Source: Bacteroidota bacterium (GTDB taxonomy: Bacteria > Bacteroidota > Ignavibacteria > Ignavibacteriales > Ignavibacteriaceae). Taken from it: a stretch of DNA of 17,260 nucleotides. Numbering within the stretch: position 1 is the stretch's first letter; each line of letters starts with the position of its first letter. The translations under genes were made by a program, and so were the position numbers. The stretch is taken from assembly GCA_021796135.1 (NCBI GenBank), contig JAJYOQ010000029.1, forward strand, positions 1 through 17,260. Reading direction: 5' to 3'. Of the stretch, positions 1 to 6,535 are shown piece by piece. The notes beneath the pieces are model-generated. The model saw only the letters and a list, made by a program, of their open reading frames with translations. It made no database searches and was not told the origin of the DNA.

Positions 1-572
1 AAAGATTTCTATTTCCAGGCGTCGGTTATGGCGGATCATGCTTCCCAAAAGATGTCATGGCACTTGTTAATACTGCAAACGAGAAAAATTATGACTTCAA
101 AATTTTAAAATCTGTTGTTGCTGTTAACAAAAATCAAATATTATTGTTCTTTCAAAAGATTTTATCATACTACAATGGTAATATTAATGGCAGAAAATTT
201 GCTCTATGGGGTCTTGCATTTAAACCCAACACAGACGATGTTCGTGATGCTCCGTCATTTGATTTAATAAATAATTTATTAAAAAATGGGGCTTTTGTTT
301 CTACATTTGATCCCGAAGCTATGGAGACAACAAAAAAGAAGTTCGGAGATAAAATTGATTATGCTGAAAACTCTTATGAAGCATTGAATAACGCAGATGC
401 TTTAATTATAGTTACTGAATGGAATGAATTCAGAAACCCGGATTTTGCTAAAATTAAATCTCTTTTGAAAGAACCGGTAATTTTTGACGGCAGGAATCTT
501 TATGACGTTGAAAAAATGAAGGCAAATGAGTTTATTTATTATTCAGTCGGCAGACCTGTGGTTAAAAATTAA
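1..572 (+). CDS. ugd: UDP-glucose/UDP-sugar 6-dehydrogenase, C-terminal part (5' end outside window)
   Basis: This enzyme performs the NAD-dependent two-step oxidation of a UDP-hexose to a UDP-uronic acid, a cytosolic precursor for surface polysaccharides. The reading frame is open from base 3 to the window edge and reads through the ATG at 57, so that ATG is internal. Translated from base 3, the frame gives PGVGYGGSCFPKDV, the active-site motif of the family, with the catalytic Cys codon at 39-41. The central helical domain follows, then the C-terminal UDP-binding domain with the RKFALWGLAFKPNTDDVRDA motif and a Rossmann-like end (ADALIIVTEW, then FDGRN). The N-terminal NAD domain is missing because the gene starts outside the window. 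The stop lies 35 bp before the NusG-like gene, so the two are probably co-transcribed. Family assignment is firm. Whether the substrate is UDP-glucose, UDP-GlcNAc or UDP-ManNAc cannot be settled without the N-terminal half, although the GGSCFPKD form favours UDP-glucose. Confidence 0.93.
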   Translation, partial: RFLFPGVGYGGSCFPKDVMALVNTANEKNYDFKILKSVVAVNKNQILLFFQKILSYYNGNINGRKFALWGLAFKPNTDDVRDAPSFDLINNLLKNGAFVSTFDPEAMETTKKKFGDKIDYAENSYEALNNADALIIVTEWNEFRNPDFAKIKSLLKEPVIFDGRNLYDVEKMKANEFIYYSVGRPVVKN

Positions 573-607
573 ATATGGTGATTTTTAATTTTCTGAGGAA
601 TTAATAG

Positions 608-1126
608 TTGGAAATTTCAAATTCTAATAAATCCTGGTTTGCTCTTTATACTAAACCGCGATGCGAATTTAAAGCAGCTGGAGAATTACAGGGGTTAGGC
701 ATAGAACATTATTTACCATCAGTTACAAAATTGAAACAATGGAGTGATAGAAAGAAAAAAGTAACTGAACCGCTTCTTAGGGGTTATATATTTATTTTTG
801 CAGATGAAAAAGAAAGAATGATTTCTCTCGAAAATGAATATATAGTCCGCTGTATATTTGATCATGGCAGACCTGCAAAAATTCCTGACTGGCAAATTAA
901 TAATTTAAAATTATTTCTAACAAGTAATTCAGATGTTGAAGTTACTGAAGGTTTGCTGACAGGGAAAAAAATCCTCATTAAAGATGGTCCTTTTGAAGGT
1001 GTTATCGGTACAATTATAGATGTTAAAAATGAAAAATCCGTTGCTGTTTCAATCGATTTACTTAATAGAACAGTTGTAGCTCATCTTCCGAAAGAAAGTT
1101 CTTTTGACCTTATTAAAACAGAATAA
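608..1126 (+). CDS. NusG-like transcription elongation/antitermination factor (UpxY/RfaH type)
   Basis: This is a 172-residue NusG paralogue. The NGN domain covers about residues 8-102: it opens with SWFALYTKPRCEFKAAGEL and has the typical PLLRGYIFIF strand near 55-64. A short linker leads to a C-terminal KOW domain (about 118-172, GKKILIKDGPFEGVIGTI). NGN domains bind the clamp of RNA polymerase, and specialised paralogues (RfaH, UpxY, LoaP) promote read-through of long surface-polysaccharide or secondary-metabolite operons. The position just after a UDP-sugar dehydrogenase fits that role, and the divergent NGN sequence argues against the housekeeping NusG. The start is TTG at 608, set by TGAGGA at 594-599 with 8 bases of spacing; no ATG precedes the conserved W-F-x-L-Y-T motif. 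The next gene downstream is an RNase, not a glycan gene, so its target operon is probably upstream, outside the window. General class is firm; the operon-specific role is inferred. Confidence 0.86.
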   Translation: MEISNSNKSWFALYTKPRCEFKAAGELQGLGIEHYLPSVTKLKQWSDRKKKVTEPLLRGYIFIFADEKERMISLENEYIVRCIFDHGRPAKIPDWQINNLKLFLTSNSDVEVTEGLLTGKKILIKDGPFEGVIGTIIDVKNEKSVAVSIDLLNRTVVAHLPKESSFDLIKTE

Positions 1127-1201
1127 ATATTATTTTTTAATAGGTGATATTTAGTAAAAAATTTTATAATTTAATTCCGGAAATAATATCTGGGAATTTT
1201 A

Positions 1202-2194
1202 ATGCTAAAACAGCCTGATCTTTCAAACCTTTCAAAAAATGATCATATCGATCAGTTCCTTTTATTAAGAAAAATTGAAATCAAAAATACTAAGCAGAAT
1301 AAGCCTTATTTATTTCTGGAATTAGGCGATAAATCTGCAACTTTAACTGCCAATATATGGGAAAAATTTGAAAATTATCTTACTGCACTTAAAGTAGGAG
1401 ATGTAGTTAAAGTCGTCGGTAACATTGAAGATTATCAAGGTAATCTTCAAATCAAAGTTTCCGCTATCACAAAGCCGGATATTTCGGATAACATATCGCC
1501 GGCAGATTTTTTACCTAAATCTAAAAAAGATAAGGGTCAAATGGTTTCTGAATTTACTGGCCGAATTAAAAAAATTCAGAATTTACACTTAAAGAAATTA
1601 TTAGAGAATATATTTGATGAAAAAGGAATTGAAAAATTTTCGTTAGCCCCTGCTGGAAAGACCTGGCATCATGCCTATCTTCATGGTTTAATTGAGCATA
1701 CTTTAGAAATTATAAGAATTTGTGATTTAATTTGCGATATCCATCCGGAAATTAATCGTGATTTGCTGATCAGCGGAGCTATGATGCATGATTTTGGGAA
1801 AACGGAAGAGTTAAGCTACGATAATTCCTTCGATTATACGGATAAAGGAAAATTGCTCGGACATATTGTAATTTCGGCAATGCGCCTAAATGAAGAGATT
1901 AATAAAATTCCGCTTTTCCCCGAAGAATTGAAAAATTGCCTTATCCACCTAGTTCTTAGTCATCAGGGCAAGTTAGAATTCGCTACCCCAGTAGTTCCTA
2001 AAACATTAGAAGCAATCGCCTTATATCAGGCTGACGAATTAAGTGCAAAAGTTAACGCATACAAAAATGCAATATCTAAAAATATAATTTCCGAAAGCGG
2101 TTGGACTAAGTTTATTCCTTTAGCTTCGACCGAATTATATAGACCTGATATTTCTGCTGGAAACGAAGGAATAAATAACTCACTTTTCGACTAA
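1202..2194 (+). CDS. 3'-5' exoribonuclease, YhaM family (OB fold + HD domain)
   Basis: This 330-residue protein has the two-domain plan of YhaM/CBF1-type 3'-5' exoribonucleases. An N-terminal OB-fold nucleic-acid-binding domain (about residues 17-90) contains the LELGDKSATLTANIWE strand pair. A metal-dependent HD phosphohydrolase domain follows, at about 155-290. Metal-ligand candidates are His166 in HGLIEHTLEI, the His196-Asp197 pair in GAMMHDFGK, His221, His254 in VLSHQGKLEF and Asp278. The length is close to the family's usual 310-330 residues. Such enzymes take part in RNA turnover in the cytosol. The gene lies 75 bp after the nusG paralogue and 18 bp before the TPR gene, all on the same strand. 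The ribosome site before the ATG is weak (GGGA about 6 bases upstream). There is no sign of truncation. Family assignment is good; the exact substrate is not visible. Confidence 0.88.
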   Translation: MLKQPDLSNLSKNDHIDQFLLLRKIEIKNTKQNKPYLFLELGDKSATLTANIWEKFENYLTALKVGDVVKVVGNIEDYQGNLQIKVSAITKPDISDNISPADFLPKSKKDKGQMVSEFTGRIKKIQNLHLKKLLENIFDEKGIEKFSLAPAGKTWHHAYLHGLIEHTLEIIRICDLICDIHPEINRDLLISGAMMHDFGKTEELSYDNSFDYTDKGKLLGHIVISAMRLNEEINKIPLFPEELKNCLIHLVLSHQGKLEFATPVVPKTLEAIALYQADELSAKVNAYKNAISKNIISESGWTKFIPLASTELYRPDISAGNEGINNSLFD

Positions 2195-2212
2195 TTATAA
2201 ATAGGATGAATT

Positions 2213-3001
2213 ATGAAATCAAAAATGCTTTCAATAACAATCTTCTCTTTCCTTTTGGTTTTAATATCAATTTCAAATTATTGTTATGCTCAAAATGTCC
2301 AGGATTTTATTAAAAAAGGAGACGATTATTTAAACACAAAATTTGATAACCAAAGAGCTTTAGAAGCATATAATGAAGCTGATAAAATTTCTCCGAATAA
2401 CTGGGAAGTATATTGGCGCTTAAGCCGTGTATATGTTTATATAGCAGAACATATGCAGGCATATAATTCAACCGAAAAGGATGCCCAGCTTGCGGTTTAT
2501 CAAAAAGCTTATAATTATGCCGATGAAGCAGTAAAACTTGCTCCGAATCAATCAATAACCTATGTCCGAAGAGCAATAGCTAATGGAAGAATAGCTTTGT
2601 TTAAGGGAATTTTTTCCGTAGGAAGCATAGTTAATTCAGTTAAAGCTGATTGCGATAAAGCTATTTCAATAGGCAACGGCGGTAATTATGTTCAGGCTAT
2701 TGCTCATTATGTACTTGCATTGACAAATGCAAAAGTCAGCGAAAAATGGAAACCTGCAAGAGCATTATTAGGCTTAGGCTGGGCTGATATTGATGTTGCT
2801 ATTGCTGAATATAAAAAAGCTATCTCGCTTTACCCTAACTTCAGGATGTTCTACATGGATCTGGCTAGAGCTTATATGCGAGAAGATGAAAACACCTTGG
2901 CTAAAGAAATGTTAAATAAAGTAGTAGCTTCACCAAAACAAGATGAAAATGATGATGACTTATTGACTGAAGCAAAAACGCTTCTTAAGCATATGAATTG
3001 A
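2213..3001 (+). CDS. Exported TPR-repeat protein
   Basis: This is a 262-residue protein with a clear Sec signal peptide: Lys2 and Lys4, a hydrophobic core at about 6-22, and a likely cut after CYA at 26/27. The mature part is helical and TPR-like. Recognisable units lie around residues 48-75 (RALEAYNEADKISPNNWEVY), 98-126 (AYNYADEAVKLAPNQSITY) and 193-225 (AIAEYKKAISLYPNFRMFY), followed by a final acidic helix pair. TPR arrays bind peptides or partner proteins, and here that would be in the periplasm. No enzymatic motif is present and no lipobox is evident. The start is supported by AGGA at 2203-2206, 6 bases before the ATG. It follows the RNase gene by 18 bp and ends convergently against the marR gene with only 24 bp between the stops. 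The function is unknown; envelope assembly or scaffolding would be a guess. Confidence 0.85.
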   Translation: MKSKMLSITIFSFLLVLISISNYCYAQNVQDFIKKGDDYLNTKFDNQRALEAYNEADKISPNNWEVYWRLSRVYVYIAEHMQAYNSTEKDAQLAVYQKAYNYADEAVKLAPNQSITYVRRAIANGRIALFKGIFSVGSIVNSVKADCDKAISIGNGGNYVQAIAHYVLALTNAKVSEKWKPARALLGLGWADIDVAIAEYKKAISLYPNFRMFYMDLARAYMREDENTLAKEMLNKVVASPKQDENDDDLLTEAKTLLKHMN

Positions 3002-3025
3002 TTTATTGGAAAAAAATATATTAAA

Positions 3026-3469
3026 TTATTTTAAACCGACAAGCTTACACATGCGTTGAAATTCTAATTGCTCTTTTTCGGTAAGTACTTTAAACTCTTT
3101 CACTACTGCTTCTAAAAAAATTGGAAAAATATTTGAAAAAAATCTTTTTCCTTTTTTTGTTAGGTGTATAATAAAAAATCTTCTATCATCCTTACTTCTT
3201 TCACGTTCTACATAACCAAGTTTTTCAAGGTTATCAATGACCATAGTAATGTTTCCCCCGCTCCGTAGAATTTTTTTCCCCAAATCTTTCTGCGAAAGTG
3301 CACCTAAATTATAGAGAACGTCCAATACAGCAAACTGACTTATTGTCAATCCCTTTTTATTGAGCATTAAGTTAACTCTGCTGCTTAACGATTCAGAAGC
3401 TCTAATTAACTTAATATAATTATTAAGAGAATTAATCTCTTGTTTTGTTCCTTTATAATTAGTAGCCAT
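3026..3469 (-). CDS. MarR-family transcriptional regulator
   Basis: This is a 147-residue winged-helix repressor of the MarR family. N-terminal dimerisation helices (about 12-40) are followed by the helix-turn-helix, which starts with LTISQFAVLDVLYNLGALSQKDLGKKIL. The recognition helix comes next (about 70-86, GGNITMVIDNLEKLGYVERE). The wing carries the family hallmark D-D-R-R (RSKDDRRFFIIHLTKKG, about 92-108), and a final dimerisation helix pair closes the protein. Members usually bind as dimers to palindromes near their own promoter and let go on binding a phenolic or other small ligand, or on thiol oxidation. The gene diverges from rpiB, and a strong palindrome lies in the gap at 3567-3591, so autoregulation plus control of rpiB is a reasonable inference. 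The start ATG has only a weak purine run (AGAGAA) upstream. The ligand cannot be inferred. Confidence 0.9.
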   Translation of the reverse strand: MATNYKGTKQEINSLNNYIKLIRASESLSSRVNLMLNKKGLTISQFAVLDVLYNLGALSQKDLGKKILRSGGNITMVIDNLEKLGYVERERSKDDRRFFIIHLTKKGKRFFSNIFPIFLEAVVKEFKVLTEKEQLEFQRMCKLVGLK

Positions 3470-3566
3470 AATTCTCTTGCTTATTTCTCAAATTTAAGTC
3501 CGAACAATTTAAATGAATAATTTGAATATAAAACTATATCCCGCATCTTTAAGAATCAACTTTGAG

Positions 3567-3591
3567 AAATGTTTTAACGTTAACAACATTT
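3567..3591. promoter_or_regulatory. Candidate MarR operator (inverted repeat in marR-rpiB gap)
   Basis: The core TTAACGTTAA (3574-3583) is a perfect 10-bp palindrome. It is flanked by AAATGTT on the left and AACATTT on the right, so the symmetry extends over about 25 bp with one extra base in the right half. It lies about 98 bp from the marR start and 44 bp from the rpiB start. Size and symmetry match known MarR-family operators. That this protein binds it is inferred from position only. Confidence 0.5.
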
Positions 3592-3634
3592 TAGTTAAAT
3601 TTGATCAATATAAATTTATTTGTAAGGAATGAAA

Positions 3635-4081
3635 TTGAAAATTGCAATCGCTTCGGATCACGGGGGATTTGAATTAAAAGCTTATCTTGTTATGTGGTTA
3701 AAAGAAAATAATTTTGATGTGACAGACTTGGGAAACCTTGTTTATGATAAAGAAGATGATTATCCTGATTTTGCAAATAAACTAGCACAATATGTCTCAA
3801 ACGGATATGCTGAAAGAGGAATTTTAATTTGCGGAAGCGGAGTCGGAGCATGTATTTCTGCAAATAAAACCAAAGGTATTCGAGCTAGCATTTGTCATGA
3901 TACTTATTCTGCCCATCAAGGCGTTGAACATGATAATATGAATGTGATTTGTTTTGGCGCGAGAGTTATCGGAGCAGACCTCGCAAAAGAATTAGTTACT
4001 GCCTTTTTAAATGCCAAGTTTTTTAACGAAGGTCGATTTAAAAGACGATTCGATAAATTACTGACATTAGAAAAAAACTAA
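3635..4081 (+). CDS. rpiB: Ribose-5-phosphate isomerase B
   Basis: This cytosolic enzyme interconverts ribose 5-phosphate and ribulose 5-phosphate in the non-oxidative pentose phosphate pathway. The sequence opens with KIAIASDHGGFELK, the family's N-terminal Asp-His phosphate/sugar site. It then carries GILICGSGVGACISANK with the catalytic Cys at residue 67, followed by IRASICHDTYSA with His88, and NVICFGARVIG; all are typical of RpiB/LacAB. The start chosen is TTG at 3635: AAGGA at 3624-3628 sits 6 bases before it, whereas it directly abuts the ATG at 3629, leaving no spacing for a ribosome. The TTG start also gives the usual M-K-I-A-I-A-S-D-H terminus. The resulting 148 residues match the family. 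LacA/LacB (galactose 6-phosphate isomerase) is less likely because no tagatose-pathway genes are nearby. It is divergent from the marR gene, which may regulate it. Confidence 0.92.
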   Translation: MKIAIASDHGGFELKAYLVMWLKENNFDVTDLGNLVYDKEDDYPDFANKLAQYVSNGYAERGILICGSGVGACISANKTKGIRASICHDTYSAHQGVEHDNMNVICFGARVIGADLAKELVTAFLNAKFFNEGRFKRRFDKLLTLEKN

Positions 4082-4094
4082 TCTTAAGTTATTG

Positions 4095-4208
4095 TTATTT
4101 CCCGAATACATTTTTTATCTCCCTTGTAATAATAAACCCTCCGATAAAAAATGATATCAGAATTATAACCGACAAAATTACAGTCATACCGGTTGATAAT
4201 ATTAACAT
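4095..4208 (-). CDS. Candidate small single-span membrane protein (37 aa)
   Basis: A minus-strand ORF of 37 codons plus stop lies in the otherwise empty 395-bp gap after rpiB. Its predicted product has a continuous hydrophobic stretch at about residues 8-28 (MTVILSVIILISFFIGGFII). A short basic tail follows (T-R-E-I-K-N-V-F-G-K), which would place the C-terminus in the cytosol by the positive-inside rule. The shape resembles small accessory subunits of transporters, but I recognise no family and no transporter gene adjoins it. The ATG at 4208 has no clear Shine-Dalgarno sequence; a second in-frame ATG lies 7 codons in. It runs convergent to rpiB with 13 bp between the stops. Hydrophobic peptides arise easily from T-rich DNA, so this is tentative. 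Confidence 0.4.
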   Translation of the reverse strand: MLILSTGMTVILSVIILISFFIGGFIITREIKNVFGK

Positions 4209-4476
4209 ATTTTGCTTTTATCTTAGGTGATTTCTATTTTTTCAAATCATTGATTTAATCTTTAATACCATAGAATATTAAAAAGCATGCCAATAATACA
4301 GTAAGCTATATTCAATCATTTTTCATTAAAAAATGAATTTTATTTTGATTTTAATCAACCTGTTATTTTTTTAATGTCTCAATCTAAGATTGAAATCTCT
4401 TCCTAAATAATGATGAGATTCTTTATTAGATTTGATTCATTAAATTTCTATAATCATTAGCGTAAAGGAACAAAAA
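4209..4476. promoter_or_regulatory. Intergenic region with three small inverted repeats, upstream of the beta-hydroxyacid dehydrogenase gene
   Basis: No ORF of useful length is present. Three inverted repeats cluster at 4322-4393. TTCATT/AATGAA lies at 4322-4337. TTGATT/AATCAA, with a 2-base centre, lies at 4345-4358. TCAATCT/AGATTGA, with a 1-base centre, lies at 4379-4393. The last ends 83 bp before the dehydrogenase ATG, where an operator could sit. None has a T-run making it a convincing terminator. AT-rich DNA gives such repeats by chance, so confidence is low. Confidence 0.3.
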
Positions 4477-5343
4477 ATGAAAGTTGGATTCATTGGATTA
4501 GGTTTGATGGGGAGCCGCATGGCAAATAATCTTATTCGTAATGGAAATCAACTTTTTGTTTATAATAGGACAAAAGAAAAAGCAAATGATTTAATCAATA
4601 ATGGAGCTACTTTTATAAATTCTGTGGCGGAGTTAGCATCGCAATCCGAAGTAATAATTACAATGCTTTCCGAGCCACAAGTTGTAAAAGATGCTGCACT
4701 TGGGGATAGCGGGTTCCTTAATCATCTTAACAAAAATTCTGTCTGGATAGATTGTTCAACCGTAAATCCCACTTTTTCTAAAGAAATGTTTAAGGAAGCT
4801 AGTAAAAGGAACATTCGTTTTCTCGACGCACCTGTTTCGGGAACCACAAAACCAGCCGAGAAAGGAGAATTGACATTTCTAATCGGAGGGGAAAATGATG
4901 TTATAGAATATTGCAGACCACTTTTTGAAGCAATGGGCAAAAAAATTATTCATATCGGTGGAAATGGTATGGGGACTTCAATAAAAATGGTTATTAATCT
5001 TTTGCTTGCACACTCAATGCTTGCATTTTCTGAGGGAATTCTTTTGGGCGAATCGTTAGATATATCAAAAGAAAAACTATTTGAAATTCTGTTCGGAGGA
5101 CCGGTTATTGCTCCATTTCTTGCAGGTAAGAAAGATAAATTATTACATTCAAATTTTGAAGCGGAATTTCCTCTGCAATGGATGTTGAAAGATTTACACC
5201 TGGCATTAATATCTTCAGTTGAGAACAATTTACAATTACCTTTGACGGAATCTGCTGCAAAGATATATGAAGGAGCTTCCAAATCCCGATATAAAGAAGA
5301 TGATTTTTCAGCTATTTATGAGTATATTAAAACAATAAAATAA
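4477..5343 (+). CDS. NAD(P)-dependent beta-hydroxyacid dehydrogenase (3-HIBDH / glyoxylate-succinic semialdehyde reductase family)
   Basis: This is a 288-residue cytosolic oxidoreductase that acts on small beta-hydroxyacids or, in reverse, on aldehydes such as glyoxylate or succinic semialdehyde. The N-terminal Rossmann fold shows GFIGLGLMGSRMANNL (glycine motif at residues 7-12). The second beta strand ends in VYNRTKEK; Arg31 after Asn30 favours NADP(H) over NAD. The substrate-binding signature is DAPVSGTTKPAEKG at 117-130. The catalytic Lys170 lies in GNGMGTSIKMVINLL, with Asn174 one turn on. The C-terminal helical domain contains the usual QWMLKDLHLAL. Length fits the GLYR/GHBDH branch. 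The start is well supported by AAAGGAA at 4464-4470, 6 bases before the ATG. The nearest genes give no pathway hint, so the substrate is open: NADPH-dependent aldehyde detoxification or hydroxyisobutyrate metabolism are both possible. Confidence 0.9.
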   Translation: MKVGFIGLGLMGSRMANNLIRNGNQLFVYNRTKEKANDLINNGATFINSVAELASQSEVIITMLSEPQVVKDAALGDSGFLNHLNKNSVWIDCSTVNPTFSKEMFKEASKRNIRFLDAPVSGTTKPAEKGELTFLIGGENDVIEYCRPLFEAMGKKIIHIGGNGMGTSIKMVINLLLAHSMLAFSEGILLGESLDISKEKLFEILFGGPVIAPFLAGKKDKLLHSNFEAEFPLQWMLKDLHLALISSVENNLQLPLTESAAKIYEGASKSRYKEDDFSAIYEYIKTIK

Positions 5344-5349
5344 CTTTTA

Positions 5350-5380
5350 TTGAATTAATTTTCGATATTGCTGTTATAAT
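5350..5380 (+). promoter_or_regulatory. Candidate sigma-70-type promoter for the 5415 gene
   Basis: TTGAAT at 5350-5355 and TATAAT at 5375-5380 are separated by 19 bases. The -10 is preceded by TG one base upstream (TGTTATAAT), the extended -10 form, which tolerates imperfect spacing. Transcription would start some 7 bases further on, giving a leader of about 28 bases with AAGAGGAA at 5403-5410 before the ATG at 5415. The match is to the general bacterial consensus; sigma specificity in this organism is unknown. Confidence 0.4.
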
Positions 5381-5414
5381 ATTAATTAGTATATAATTTT
5401 CAAAGAGGAATAAA

Positions 5415-6479
5415 ATGAAAATAATTACTATTCTGATATTCACATCGCTTACGTCATTTTTACTTTTTCAAAGTGTTTTATATCCTGTTCAAAAGGATAC
5501 AACTATAACCGCTCAGGAAATTCTGCTTTCTAATGGATCAATATTAAAGGGTATACTTATCAGGCAGGATAGTTTAAATGAAATTATTAAACTGGAAAAT
5601 GGTAAGAATATTAATATTTTGAAATCAATGATTGTTGATTCATCTTACCGATATCCAATTAATACATACAGCAAATTAAAGACTATTCGACCATCAGAAC
5701 TTGTTAATTTAAAATTAAATGATAATTCCCGATTTATTGGAAATGTTATTTCGGTCGAAGATTCCGTCCTGCGATTCTTAACATCAACCGGAATTAATAT
5801 GGCAATTCCGATTCACCTTATTAAATCCTTTAGCATATCAAAAAAAGAAATTGTTGAAGGAAATTTTACCTTTGCTGATCCAAATCAATCTCATCTTTTT
5901 TTCGCACCAACCGCTAAACCCATTAATGCAGGACAAATATACTTTTCCGACTACATGGTTTTCTTTCCGACAATCTCAGCCGGGATTGCAAATATAATCT
6001 CTATCGGCGGCGGTATAAGTTTAGTACCTTCTTCAATAGACCAGGTATACTATGCAAATTTAAAAATTACATTATTGAATATAGCTTTGAATAAATATAA
6101 TTTATATTTTGCCGCAGGGGGAATGATTACTAATATACTTTCCGGATTCGGTGAAGCTGCTTCCGTACTTTATTGCATGGCAACAATCGGATATCAAAAT
6201 GCTGATTTAAATTTGGGATTCGGCAGCGGATCTTCAAACTCCGGAAGCACCGGAAACTCAATCTTGATATTCGGCGGAGAAATAAGGATATCCAATAGTG
6301 TTAAATTAATCTCTGAAGATTATTACTCTCCGGCTAATAATAGTCCATTGTATTCATTGGGGTTAAGATTTTTCAGCAAAGATATTGCCGGTGATTTTGC
6401 TTTAGCCACTTCACCTGATTTATTATCTTCGGATACATTCCCATTTATACCATGGCTAAGTTTTTCTTACAATTTTTGA
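5415..6479 (+). CDS. Exported protein: two SH3/LSm-like modules plus probable beta-barrel (uncharacterised)
   Basis: This is a 354-residue protein with an N-terminal hydrophobic export signal (about 3-23). After it come two related small beta modules. The first, about 35-73, reads LLSNGSILKGILIRQDSL then INILKSMI; the second, about 96-138, reads LKLNDNSRFIGNVISVEDSV then MAIPIHLIKSF. Both follow a pattern of polar turn, G-x-(I/V)-I, acidic turn, strand, then a (I/V)-P/L-x-x-x-I end, as in SH3/LSm-like folds. From about 155 on the sequence is a glycine- and aromatic-rich series of strands (PTAKPINAGQIYFSDY, IISIGGGISLVP, YFAAGGMITN, LNLGFGSGSS). It ends in SFSYNF with a terminal Phe, as in outer-membrane barrels. 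I associate this architecture with hypothetical proteins common in Bacteroidota and relatives, without a known function. The start is supported by AAGAGGAA at 5403-5410. Confidence 0.8.
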   Translation: MKIITILIFTSLTSFLLFQSVLYPVQKDTTITAQEILLSNGSILKGILIRQDSLNEIIKLENGKNINILKSMIVDSSYRYPINTYSKLKTIRPSELVNLKLNDNSRFIGNVISVEDSVLRFLTSTGINMAIPIHLIKSFSISKKEIVEGNFTFADPNQSHLFFAPTAKPINAGQIYFSDYMVFFPTISAGIANIISIGGGISLVPSSIDQVYYANLKITLLNIALNKYNLYFAAGGMITNILSGFGEAASVLYCMATIGYQNADLNLGFGSGSSNSGSTGNSILIFGGEIRISNSVKLISEDYYSPANNSPLYSLGLRFFSKDIAGDFALATSPDLLSSDTFPFIPWLSFSYNF

Positions 6480-6535
6480 TTCCTTATTTTTAGATATTCG
6501 AACATTTAATTTTTTGTTAATTACTCGGAGATATC

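Noticed and set aside
1127..1201. Possible terminator between the NusG-like gene and the RNase gene
   Set aside because: The T-run after the stop has no GC-containing stem before it, and no hairpin of useful length can be drawn; the genes may be co-transcribed.
3425..3441. Inverted repeat AAGAGA/TCTCTT near the 5' end of the marR coding region
   Set aside because: It is inside coding sequence, short, AT-rich and explained by codon content; no terminator T-run follows.
4950..5282. 110-codon minus-strand ORF inside the beta-hydroxyacid dehydrogenase gene
   Set aside because: It lies wholly within a gene with clear family motifs on the other strand and its own product matches nothing I recognise; it is a shadow frame. 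The same holds for the other ORFs nested in genes (for example 2310-2576, 8468-8686, 11162-11383, 13192-13437).
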